From assembly GCF_000003815.2 (NCBI RefSeq), contig NC_049979.1, forward strand, positions 12,316,766 through 12,376,765: 60,000 nucleotides of DNA, written 5' to 3'. The DNA is from Branchiostoma floridae (lineage: Eukaryota > Chordata > Leptocardii > Amphioxiformes > Branchiostomatidae). The notes beneath the pieces were generated by a model. That model saw only the letters and a program-made list of their open reading frames with translations. It was not told where the DNA came from and did no database searches. Numbering within the stretch: position 1 is the stretch's first letter; each line of letters starts with the position of its first letter. Positions 37,682 to 48,682 of the stretch are shown here, piece by piece. The position numbers and the translations under genes are program-made.

Positions 37682-37930
37682 GTTCCCGTAAACAACCCTG
37701 TCAAGAGAATCGGGAGCAGCAGTCAGGAAAAGTAGGAAGACAAAAACTCTCTACGAAACTCGGAAATCGCGCTTAGGACGTCCTCTCGGTGGCACGGACG
37801 AAGTTTGAACTGGTGAAAATCGCTCTGACCAGCGACCCCTCGCTTTTGTTTGCGTACGCAAATTGAATTAACAGGCCGACAACACTGGGGTGAGTCCGTG
37901 TGACTTCTGAAGAGGGTGCCAGCCACAGTT

Positions 37931-38003
37931 CATATACCCAAACGGGGGAACCTCTTCGCACCTATGGAGGGCTGGCGGGCCGGCGGCTGACGCGTCTGAT
38001 TGG
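37931..38003 (-). promoter_or_regulatory. Candidate CRIM1 core promoter
   Basis: On the minus strand a TATA-like GTATATGAA lies at about 37938-37930 and a CCAAT box at 38003-37999, some 60 bp further upstream, which is the usual spacing. This would put the start of transcription near 37.90 kb and give a 5' leader of about 220 nt if no further intron is present. Motif evidence only. Confidence 0.4.
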
Positions 38004-39451
38004 TCGACGAGCCGCCAAAAAGTGTGACCGTGCTCTCTTACGCACAGGAGCTTTTACGTAGGCACCACCTCTGTCAATCAGCTCAAATTACCCAATGGGT
38101 ACGGGTTCCATTCCACCAGCCGCCGCCCCTCCCCTCGTAGGACCTGCTTGCGGACAGGTTCAAATAGGGTGTCAGACTTTTAACCTAGCGTTAATGAAAC
38201 GGAGGACCCCCCCCCCCCCCCAAAAAAAAGAGAGAAAAGTTCAAGAGAAGGCAACAGCACATGACATGGTTCGCTGTTCTTGTCCTTTTTCGCGGGTCAC
38301 TTACTTTGTTATCTGTTACCCGCAAGCCCACTAAGTTTATTCCGGCAGAAATGGTAACGACCCAGAAAACACTTCCTGAGTTGCTCTCTAGCCTACTTTC
38401 ACATCCACAACGTTTCGATCGATGTTGAGATAAAAACTACTCTTTCCTAGAAGCAAATAAAGCCGCAAAATCCGCTTTCGGGCAGCTGGCTTCCGCCGTC
38501 ACCGCAACAAAACCTCCGCGTGGGCGACGGACGAGCGTTGGCACAGACCAGCTCGGGCCAAAGGTCTCGTGTTTTGTCCAAATACGGCTTTCCCGCAACA
38601 ACTTCCGGTTTATGTGCGTTCGGCGATGTTTTCAGTCAACACACTTGGCTATGCTTGTCAGTCAGGCTTAATTTTCACATGGCGCGCGGGACTTGGAACC
38701 AAGACTGCACACACAAAAAAGATCAGGGGGTTGTTCTGGGGACATCGACTTTGTGATACTGGCTCGTATTATGGCCAATCAACACTAGACTCGGGCACCC
38801 ACTTCGCGGTCTTTCCCTGGCTGGCGGTCTCTCAAGTTTCTCTTGCAGATGATAAGTAGTGTCTGTTCTAAGACAGTTGTGTCATCGTCGCAGGTTTAGA
38901 CAGGTTAAGACTGGTTCATTGCAGGTAGCTTTCTGCCTACACCCAGTTTACACTAGTTTTAAAACTGTAAAGCGTGGTAAGGCGACCCTTACTTGTGCTT
39001 CTTTATTCTACGCTACGTTGATCAATATAAAACACGTGATTTATCATTTGGTGATAACTTTTTGTGTGTTAAAAAACTTGAAAGTGAAAGTGGTAACGTT
39101 AAACCGATTATAAGACGTTATACCGAGTGTAAAAAGGGGGACGTCTACGTCCTAAAAAGGTGATGTGACAAGAGGCAAAGGAAAGTTAAGGTCGTGAACT
39201 CTGAATTCCTGTGGCTGAAGTCTCCAGTGCGTGGGACCGACGCGACGGGCTGGATGCCAGACGAAAATCCCAAATATGCCAGAGGTTTGGGAAATCCTGA
39301 AATGCCTGAAGGGAACCTTGTGTATAAAATGTGGAATCGGCGGAAGAATGATACTTCTTAGCCTCCGTAGCAGGCTCATAGGAGGCAGCTTACAAGAAAC
39401 CGGGTGCAGCCAAAACTGTTAGATCTAGACCGTGAACCAGAAAAAAATGTT

Positions 39452-39604
39452 TTAGCCTCTACCAGGCCCCTTGGGCTGCTGGAAAAATAATAGAAGAAAT
39501 TGCCTAATAGGCCGCTGAATCATTTGTCAGAGGTCTTCAAATTTTTGACCCACCCCTATTTTGCCCCTTTCTACTCCAGCAACCAAATGAGCCTGGTAGA
39601 GACT
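39452..39604. mobile_element. MITE with CTCTACCAGGC ends
   Basis: Left end TTAGCCTCTACCAGGCCCC then GCTGCTGGAAAAATAATAGA. Right end carries the inverse (TTTCTACTCCAGC, GAGCCTGGTAGAGACT). Same family as the element at 55.19 kb. Confidence 0.7.
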
Positions 39605-40201
39605 GTGTATATGTTTAGATATTTGTGAATGAATGTGGCATTACCAAAGATTGTGGCCAGTTACTTCGGACTCGACCTACATTGAGACAGACATCAGCCA
39701 ACCGGTAATGTAAAAAAGTTCAACAACCTCGTGCCCGGGAAAACATTTCTTTCTGAGATAGTAAATCGGAACAGGTTTTACCGTCGTACCGTCGTAAAAC
39801 TTTTTTGGGGGGGGGGGGGCATGTTTATTCGTTCGTATTGGTGTGTGTTCAGGTTTGCTCCCGCTGGTTATTTCATGCATCATGTCACTTATAAAAGTGT
39901 GAGTGTGAAAAATCTAAGTACAATGGTGCACTATATGTAACTTTGCGTGACCGAAGGATGCCCCGATGAAGTTCCTTAAAGTGTTCTTGTGTATTGTGAT
40001 GATTTATTAATCATGGTTTGTGATTGTTCTAATATCGTAATTAAGCAAATCAATCAATCAATTTCTGAAATGATATACGTGTATCATAGGTTCACTGTCG
40101 TGGGCACACCTTCGATCATTGTTGTCATCGTCGTCGAATCAAAGACGTACAAAGATAGATGTCATAGTGGATACATGTAATTCTTCACCGCATGCATCGG
40201 T

Positions 40202-40220
40202 TACTCTCCAAGCAGAGGTT
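40202..40220 (+). repeat. Single foldback-element end
   Basis: TACTCTCCAAGCAGAGGTT, an exact match to the consensus end. No partner identified. Confidence 0.65.
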
Positions 40221-40499
40221 GAAGAGAGGGATCGTTACCGTTTTCTGATCGGTACGCTTTTGTTGGTGGCCGATCCCGGAAGCGGTCAAAGTAATGGATA
40301 TCAATCCGTAAGAAAGTAACCCTTGGGGTCTGCTTGAAGAGTGTCTTTCGTCAGCTTCTCAGACAACCGCTCATGAAACCACCGAACTCGGTTCCCTTGG
40401 TGCAGTCGGCGGTTTACCCAGTGCAGTCGGTGAACAAACCACATTTTAAGTAGATGTTTTTTTTTTCTTTTTCTATTTGCTTTTGGACAGACAAGGACA

Positions 40500-40692
40500 A
40501 TGTGGCACTGCACTCAAGTTTTTTGTGACTTATATCAACAGTGCCACATACACGGTACCCATTTTTACACCTGGGTGAAGTGAGGAAAGTCGTGTAAAGT
40601 GCATTTCCCAAGGGCACAACGTCGGGGGCATGGCGGGGATCGAACTCAGAACCTCTAGATTCCGAGCCGAACGCTCTACCAGTAGATGTTAT
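40500..40692 (-). mobile_element. tRNA-derived SINE
   Basis: On the minus strand the head has an A box (TGGTAGAGCG, 40681-40672) and a B box (GAGTTCGATCCCCG, 40647-40634), as in a tRNA gene. The body follows with GCCCTTGGGAAATGCACTTT and ACACGACTTTCCTCACTTCA. The anticodon arm and acceptor stem do not close properly, so this is a SINE and not a working tRNA gene. Similar CTTGGG..GCACTTTACACGACT bodies are common in marine invertebrate SINEs. Confidence 0.75.
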
Positions 40693-40763
40693 GAGGGGAT
40701 GAAGTTACGTTTTCGACATGGCCGCAAAACTGATTTTTTTTTCCTGCATCGGGCATGTTTTCC

Positions 40764-40785
40764 TAGTCTCCAAGCAGACGTGTCA
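40764..40785 (+). repeat. Single foldback-element end
   Basis: TAGTCTCCAAGCAGACGTG. The nine bases before it (ATGTTTTCC) are identical to those before the element at 42923. Confidence 0.6.
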
Positions 40786-41156
40786 GCTGGGTGATTAAAA
40801 AAAATGGTCAAATAGGAAACAAATAAATTGCTATGGGATTTCAGTCAATCTTTTGCAGTCTATCCAGCTATCCGCCCGCCGGCCGGCCATTTCACTCCAT
40901 TGCCAATTAAGTCCTACAAGGCTTTTATTCCTAACTTGGCCAAAGCCCCTATTAATATTCCGCCAGGCCGGAGTCTGGTAGAGACTGTTTTCCTCTTGCC
41001 TTCCGCTGTACATCCTATACACCGGTATTGGTGCCGCTAATCGCGCATCGATTGTGTATTGCTAGGATGTTATCATGTAGCAGCTTCCATTTAACATTTG
41101 AATTAATAAATGTGAAAAAAGATGCACAGCCAGAAAAGTTCACGACCTTCCCTTCC

Positions 41157-41174
41157 AACATCTACTTGGAGATG
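41157..41174 (-). repeat. Single foldback-element end, inverted
   Basis: CAACATCTACTTGGAGATGA faces the end at 40764 and could close a 0.4 kb element, but the flanks do not match. Confidence 0.5.
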
Positions 41175-42667
41175 ACGTACGTACTACGTCTGGTCATTCA
41201 CCCCGCCCTGTCATAATGACCTTACACACCTTTGTCACGTGACGTGGGGACAATGTACATGTATAACGGTTCTAAACCAGCAGTCAATGTCAGGACAGGG
41301 CCGACAAAGGGCAGGAAGTTCTACGGGCGGAAAAAAATAGACAGATAAAAGTCTTGACCCGCCGGTAGGTAAGAGGAAAGGTATGCGCGCGCGCACGGCC
41401 TTGTCGTGGTACCTCCCAGAGGGTCTGCATGGGGGATACTGGAGTACAAGTAACGCTTAACGGTAAATTCATAAGCTTCCCTACGCAGTCTGCAGGACTC
41501 AATCACCTACATGTACATATAGTGGTGGAGTTATTATATATCAAAACTGCTGACTTATGATCTCTGATGTTCCTCCACAGGTCTACTCGTCAAAAAGAAT
41601 GCCCCAATTTTGTAATACGGTTAATGATGAATTGACGGACAATGTACCGATAACGCCGCGTTGAATTAGAGTGGTTCGGCTACGATTTGCGGTGAATTAA
41701 AATAGCTCGAAAAGGGCATGCAGACCCTCCTCCTATCCTGGGGAGGAACACGTTGGAGTGTGTATACAGAGAGGGCCTGGGCGGGTGTGTGTACCTGCGG
41801 TGTCGCGTGTGGTATGCAAACCACGCGGTCCGATAAAAAAACTTTAAAGCATCTTGATTGTCCCGCAATAAACAAGCGAGGGGGGAAAGTCTACACTCCA
41901 GACGCCGGCGCTCCCTTCTTTTGTCGCGCACGACGGAGCGCCCACACCATGGTACCAGACCATAGCTTGTTCTCCACGACTCTTCTGCGAGTACGAGTCG
42001 GACTTTTTTTACTTTACTTTACTGGTGCCAAATCTGCTTCTTCTTGTAACGTCAGATGAGTAGTGGCTCTTGTATCTACGCTTGTCGCCTTCCAATGGTT
42101 TTTACTCAACTAGTCGTAATGACACTCGTCTTCATTTGGGTTGAAATATTTCTATGTTTCATATCGATATGTTTATATGCACGTGTATCAAGTCTAAACT
42201 CCACAGAGGTAACCCACAAGGATTCGAGTACAGTTAGAACTGGTATGCCATCATAAAAAAGTACATTATACCGTAAGGCATGTTGGAAATTGCGAATCAG
42301 TGGGTGACTCACTCCGCCGCGGGCACGCCCCCTTCCGACGCCAGGGGAATGCGTGTGTGTGACGTTCGTGTCGGCGGCGATGGCCTCGCCGTGTCTCTTG
42401 GCTGTGCTACAGCTAACCCCTTCAGTCCGACCCGTCAGAGCTGGATTTGTGTTGTCTTGGGCTGAATTAGGCTGGCGCCACGAGAGTTTCTTACCCGAGG
42501 ACACGTGGGAGTCCTTCTTTAATACTATACAAGAATACAAGCAGAAGTTGTTTTCGATGTGTTTCTATTTTAGGCGTTTTTGTCGGGCTTTCTATTTTGT
42601 ATTTTTTTAAAAATACGTAAAAAAATTTTAAAACCTGCCGGAGCCGAACACGGTAGTCGCTCTTTCG

Positions 42668-42869
42668 TACTATCTAAACAGAGTTTCAGCTCCGACTTGT
42701 TTTTGACGTCGTTTTATGCGTTTTTGTGGGTCTTTCCATTTTATAAGGTTTTCGTTTTGTCTGTCAGCCAAAAAGGAGGACAAAAAGAAAACCTGGCAAT
42801 TAGAAAACCCCACAAAAACGCATAAAAAACGCCAAAACAGTTGTAGGCTAAGTAACCTCTACTTGGAGA
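42668..42869. mobile_element. Foldback (MULE-like) MITE, long hairpin
   Basis: Left end TACTATCTAAACAGAGTTTC (diverged), right end AACCTCTACTTGGAGA. Between them TTTATGCGTTTTTGTGGG pairs with CCCCACAAAAACGCATAAAA, so almost the whole 200 bp can fold back. A further half-copy (TAGGCGTTTTTGTCGGGC) lies just before it at about 42.54-42.61 kb. Confidence 0.7.
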
Positions 42870-42922
42870 TTGAGAGAAGTTCTTTATTTTCGCGACTCAC
42901 TTCTACATATGCGATGTTTTCC

Positions 42923-43413
42923 TAATCTCCAAGCAGATGTAGGGTGAAAGGCTTAACCGTAGCGACTCTTGGAGGGCGTCTTTTGCTATAAGGCTATATA
43001 TAGACAAAAAACGCCAAGCCTGGTGTCCCTAACTATTTAAAAATATAGCTTCTGAACGCCAAAAAGCCCTCCAATATTCACGTAGGCTATGATTTACGCG
43101 ATTTTTTAAGACACTCTGTACGTATTTTCAAGTGGTCTGCGCTTTTAGCTTTTATATAAAGCAATAAAATTCAGACCACTATACTTAAGATAGACAAAGA
43201 CAATGCCGAAAAACAGACGTATCAAAATACTTGGTCTCTACTATCTGCTTGAAGATTATTGCATTTTTCTCGTATCCAAGCCGTCACACTAAATGTTGTG
43301 GAATATAAGGTCTATCATGAAGCGGGGCCAGGTACTAGGTTAGAAGAATAATAACCTTGGTACTAGGCACTAGGTTAGACAATCTCCCCCGCCTAACCTC
43401 TGCTTGGAGAGAA
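42923..43413. mobile_element. Foldback (MULE-like) element, 491 bp
   Basis: Left end TAATCTCCAAGCAGATGTAG, right end CTAACCTCTGCTTGGAGAGA. Flanks ATGTTTTCC (42914-42922) and TTGTTTTCC (43414-43422) match at 8 of 9 positions. No transposase frame inside. Confidence 0.75.
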
Positions 43414-44133
43414 TTGTTTTCCCGCCACGAGCCAACAACCATGTCAGCCGCGCGCAAGACGAGACGATTTGTCCAAAAGTGAGACGGACCAGATTTACCA
43501 TCCTGATAGGAACCACATGTTTTCCAGCTCCGCAAACGGGTCCGCTCCGGGCGCTTACATCGACTTTTGCTATTAAAAGAGACAGTGCGGATGGCGGGGA
43601 CTAATTTTGGAGAAATCTTCCAAATCTGTTGCGGATGGTGACAGGTGGCGCGGAAGGGCGGGAAGTGTCGTTGATCTCAAAATAACGTGAACTGACGCAG
43701 GAGAAACCTGCGAAATCGAGCTCCATTTGGTTTAACATTAAAAACAAAAAACAAAGTCAAACTCGCATTCCATGTGATCTTCCGTACTGAGAGACATCAT
43801 ATACAATATATATATTAGTAGCACATAAATGTGAAATATAGAGCCACTGTGTCATCATGGCGAAGAATTTCAAAACATAGAATCGTCCTACAAGACTTTC
43901 TTGTTTCTGTTGTAGAATGTACAGCGAGACACACAAGGATCTATGACATTTTTTCCGCTAGTAGAACTAGAAACAAACTGAATCCAAAATTACACAAAAA
44001 TAACCACGAGTGAGCTAAACATGCTCTTAATTTCCTATCGTAGATCAATCGCACGACCCATTTGCGCATGCACGTTCTTGTGCCGTGCGGTGACGCCCAA
44101 TGACTGCGGATTAACGCCCGAGACTGTTTTTAC

Positions 44134-44343
44134 TACTCTTCAAGCAGAGGTGAGGCTCCGGCTGTTTGTTTACGCTTTTTATGTGGTTTTATCGGGATTT
44201 AGTCGTCTTCTTCTTCTTCTCTATTTTGTACCGTTTTCTTTATGTCTCTTTATGCCATGAGTACAAAATAGAAAGCCTGATAAAAATGCCTATCAAAAAT
44301 ACGTTAAAAAAACAGCCAGAGCCTAACCTCTGCTTGGAGAGTA
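44134..44343. mobile_element. Foldback (MULE-like) MITE with perfect 9-bp target duplication
   Basis: Left end TACTCTTCAAGCAGAGGTGA then GGCTCCGGCTGTT; right end AACAGCCAGAGCCTAACCTC then TGCTTGGAGAGTA. The inverted repeats exceed 35 bp and pairing resumes inside (CTATTTTGTAC with GTACAAAATAG). Flanking TGTTTTTAC at 44125-44133 and 44344-44352 is identical on both sides, which fixes the element's limits. Confidence 0.88.
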
Positions 44344-45055
44344 TGTTTTTACTGGAGTGTGCAAGCTGAGTGATCAGTGAGACCATTGAGCTGTGATGGA
44401 CAGCTCAGACCTGCACTGATTCCTCACACGTGGACCACTTGGACCTCCGATTTCACCGCGAAGAGAACATGAGATCTCACGGGCACGACAAGACAACAAC
44501 ACTTTCAGTACGGTTACTCAAGCAACTGGGTAGATTTGGGAAACGGTCAGGCGATTCAGGTAGCATCCACCATCTTTCTTCAGTGACCGTTCCCATAAAA
44601 GCTATCGTTAACGTTGCTTAGGTAACTATTGTCTTGACTCTTGAGTATCTTATTACCTAGATGTCTAACGGTCATCGATAAATCATTACAGTGATTACAC
44701 CGAGAAAGAAAATGGCTAACTCGCTGACACTTACAGCAGGTGTATCCGACGCTCCATCGAGATGTTGCACTGCTTCTGTTGCTGTTCGAGTCCAACAAAG
44801 GTTTGGTTCGGTTGCGAAGGAAGGAAGTTCGGGAAACGCACGGCCGTCCTTCTGGGCTATATCTGGCAACTGCAGGGAGTTGGGTCGTGGCACCCCAGCG
44901 TACGGGCGTGCTGAATGAAGAAGGAGCAGTTTAGTCATGCATCTTTAGCACTCAAACAACCATATCTCGCATTTAGCGAAGCCTCCGTTCGTCCAATCAG
45001 GCGGCTGGCTGACGTGTCGGGTCAAGCGTAATGCAGCGGGAAACCGGGCACAGAG

Positions 45056-45683
45056 CCATCTCCGAGCAGATGTTGGGGTGGAAAATAAGCAGAAACAAGA
45101 CACAAGACTTAGTAGCGCATAGCGTACTAAATTTCACATCAACCCATTCATAGCTTCTGGAGTTTTGCTGGAGTTTAATTACAAATACAGCCACAAGCGC
45201 CCGCTACCAAAAGCATATCCTTCTTGGCGAAAGTAATAACCAGCATGAATGGACATGGACCTTATCTCAACTTTCATCCTCCATGTTTGTAGATTTAATA
45301 GGACTTGAATCATCTGTCTGTATCTTTGTTACAGCTTGTCAATGAAAAGCGGCCTGCGTGTTGATTTGAGCTTCGTATTAATGAAGAGAGGTTTAAACAA
45401 ACAAACAAACAAACATGCAAACCAGTTACAAAATGGTTAAGTTTTCTGATCGATCGCCTTTTTTGAAAGTACTTCACCAAATCATCCCTTGGCTCTGCAA
45501 ACAGGGAATGTATTTCTTCTTTATTCAATCAAAATCTAATGCCAACCTGGAGATAAGTAATGAAAAGACATTTACAAGCGGTGCATGCATCAGAACTTGA
45601 CGACTGTCAATGCAATATCTGGGGTGAAGGAATGTCAGAAAACCTTTATCGTTTTACACCCGAAACATCTGCTTGAAGAGCTT
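45056..45683. mobile_element. Foldback (MULE-like) element, about 630 bp
   Basis: Left end CTCCGAGCAGATGTTGGGGT pairs with right-end ACACCCGAAACATCTGCTTG and on. Flanks GGCACAGAG (45047-45055) and GGCGCAGAG (45684-45692) match at 8 of 9; the likeness runs on for CCATCT, so the exact edge is uncertain. Interior without coding frames; an (AAAC)n tract lies at 45396-45416. Confidence 0.7.
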
Positions 45684-46428
45684 GGCGCAGAGCCATCTGT
45701 GAGGGGTGCATCCGCTCGCCTGAACTGTAACATCCCCATAACTGGGCCGAACCTGTTGCGCAGCGGTCAAGTGCAATCATTCTTCAGCTTTAATCTGTCG
45801 TGACAAGCTCGGGGGACTATCTACTGGAGTCCTGCCCGCCTGCAAATCACAGCCTGTAAAAATATACCCAAACAGTCGGCCGGTCGCCAGCTCCAACCGG
45901 ATTGCTGCATCGTGACAAAGCTTGACGAACTTGATGTTCTATTTTTAGAGACCGTCGCCTGTTGCTAAGGAAGAGGGAAAAATACGCTCACAACTTTTCT
46001 ACTTTTCTACTTTCCAACATCGAGGAGAGATTCTATCTGTAGCTTGCCATGCGACATGTAAGGTGTGTGGGATTGTTGTGGCAACAGCAGACAGTATTTA
46101 CGGCGGGAGGTGAACAGGTGTTGCGGTGGGGAGTTTCCTGGGAGCCACAGACGATGCTGCAGAGGGACGGGTACCGCGCGGTTTGGGGGATAGAGACCTT
46201 CCGAAACAAGACCGACTTTCTTGGAATACTCCTGACCCCGGCAAGTTCAAAGTCAATCGGAAAGATAGGATCAATTCAGGAAGCGATCGGGGACTATGTT
46301 CTCACGCAATAATCCCCACTGTGATTTTTATTAATTACTGTGATTAAGCGGGATACAAACTCTGACGCAAGGAACACCTGTTCGGTTGGGCGTGAGACAC
46401 TTCCTTGGGTCGAACCCAGAGTCGAACC

Positions 46429-46448
46429 TAATCTCCAAGCAGATGTAA
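46429..46448 (+). repeat. Single foldback-element end
   Basis: TAATCTCCAAGCAGATGTAA; no partner found. Confidence 0.6.
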
Positions 46449-47052
46449 CAATCGGGCTCAATGTTTTACACGTGTCTTGCAACATGAAGACGAAGAGGTA
46501 CAATTGTGCACTGCAATGTTGCAAAAACATGAGTAAAACCGCAAAATCAAGTTCCAGCGAAAATGACTATATTTTACAAAACCTTTATTACATCATTGTT
46601 AGCGGGATACTTAAAAGTCAACATAAAACTGTGTCTAGTGTAGGCAAGTATTACAAATAGTCAACAGATGGAAGAGCTAAATGATATATCGAGAAAAGTG
46701 GAACAACAACTTTCTACCTCTACAATTCTGTTCCGACTTTGAATTTTCTGTTGACAGCGGAGTATGAAACGTTTGGATTGGTTTGGGTGATATTAGTCAG
46801 TTTACAGTCGGTTGATGATACAAACGTTCTTGTTTTCCACCTGGATTTACCGTAAAGCACCCGTGGCACTAGCGAACAGAAGACGGTCTCAGTTCTCGCG
46901 GTAACCAGCGCGAGATGAAAGGACAGGTGGAAGCCTCGGTACAACAGCCTCGCCACAGGACACCGGTAATCGTACCACTGACACAGCCGCCACAAAGGGG
47001 CGATTCACCAAGATGGCTCTTTCTCCGAGGGGGTCAGCCAGACCAGAAAACC

Positions 47053-47151
47053 TACTCTCCAACCAGAGGTTGATGGGGAAAATCGTAACAGAAAAAGAAG
47101 GCACATAAGAAAAGGTCATGATTTTCCCCATCAACCTTTGCTTAGAGATCA
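47053..47151. mobile_element. Foldback (MULE-like) MITE, 99 bp
   Basis: Left end TACTCTCCAACCAGAGGTTG then ATGGGGAAAATC; right end GATTTTCCCCATCAACCTTT then GCTTAGAGATCA. About 30 bp of the two arms pair. Flanks CAGAAAACC and CCGAGAACC agree at 7 of 9 positions. Confidence 0.78.
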
Positions 47152-47490
47152 CCGAGAACCCACTAAAAAGCTCTGCTGACACTTTGCCCTGTCACACATG
47201 AGCATGACCATGGCCTCGCGACCTTCTCCAGACCATGGTTGTGGTCTGCTTCAATTCAGCCGAGTATGTAACTGTTGACAACCCAAATTTGAAGTTCCAT
47301 GTGCTCCTTAGATGCACTCTGACTGAGGAGCGAACTGCTGCTAGAATAGGGTGGTTTCCAGGCTGCCCCTAGCTTAGTGCCAACCTTGTTGAGTCAAGGG
47401 CCGGGGGCTAAGTGGCCGAAGGTCCTGAAGGTGTGACAAAAGCTTTGAATGAAACTCTGGACAACGTCAACGATGTATTACGCAATCCCC

Positions 47491-47538
47491 CACCACACAC
47501 CACACACACCACACACGCACGCACGCACGCACACACAC

Positions 47539-47611
<73 letters not shown>
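47491..47611. repeat. CA/TG microsatellite
   Basis: About 120 bp of nearly pure CA dinucleotide with a few CG steps near the left end (CACGCACGCACGCA). Confidence 0.97.
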
Positions 47612-48661
47612 AAAAACAATACCACCATTTACCGTGGAGGTAACAACTTCGCTGGTAAAGTAAACATGTACCAAGGACGCTTTACATATAAAGTTAATAA
47701 ACGTCCTGGGGTAAATGTAGCTCTAGTCCGCGGCTTCTCCCAGGGCGGTGCTTAACCCTGGAAGTAAAAGGATCGTCCCCGTAAGGTGGATTAGGAGATT
47801 TAACATTTACAAAAACATCCGCAGTGACGCTGCTGGGGATTAAGGGTGCTGATTTAGGTCGGATTCAGCCTCCTGTACAACATGTATAACGGGCTTCGTA
47901 GCTGGGCGCTTTCCTTGGCTAGTTTTCTGATTGGATTTCTGATTATTTGAAATTTCCTGGTTGCAATGTCACATCGGTTTTGATTTCAATACACGGATGA
48001 CATCCTTTGGGAACCCCCAAACTGATGGAAGCGTGCGAATACTAGTAAAACAACTATGCCCCATGACACATGCAGAAAACAGCCAAAGAAAAGTCCAACC
48101 ACGAAGAAAAAGGCAGTCTACAGAGAAAGTTAGAGAAAAGGTCTCAAAATAGACTTCTTTTGCTGGCTGACAAGGGGTAAAAATTGGAAAGGAAGGAAGC
48201 AAATACCACATGACAAGGACTTGTGTAAATTTAAGGCACGGAAAAGAAAAGGAAGAGGGCAGAATGGTTAAATAACCGGTGCGAATAGCGTGCAGTCTGC
48301 AGCTCAGTGACGTCAGTGTCAACGACCTTCATCTGAGTGAGGTCACGGTTAACCCTGTGACGCAGCAAGCCTTCCGGCGTCATGATGAATACTGTAAGGT
48401 CATTAAGGTCGCGGCGCTGCCATAAGCTAAAGTCTGCAGTATCTTTGAGTCCGCGGGTTAAACATCCGCGGTAACAAAACTGGACTGATAAGTAACGTTA
48501 CACACGTTCGACGCGTGATGGGTTCGCGTCGAGATGTCAAAGCGGAAACCGCGAACTTTAAAAAACCGAGTATCGCGAAAATTTCTCAGTTTACAATCCC
48601 GTCGGTCACGATGCCCGTCATCAGCTATACTCATTTATAGTACACTGTAAACGTTAACAGG

Positions 48662-48682
48662 CTAGCTCCAAGCAGATGTAAG
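48662..48682 (+). repeat. Single foldback-element end
   Basis: CTAGCTCCAAGCAGATGTAA. Could pair with the inverted end at 49977, 1.3 kb away; flanks do not match. Confidence 0.5.

Noticed and set aside
40620-40692. tRNA gene
   Set aside because: A and B boxes are good but the acceptor stem and anticodon arm do not close and a SINE body follows.
47408-47674. Frames of Cys/Val or His/Thr repeats
   Set aside because: Simple translation of the CA microsatellite.
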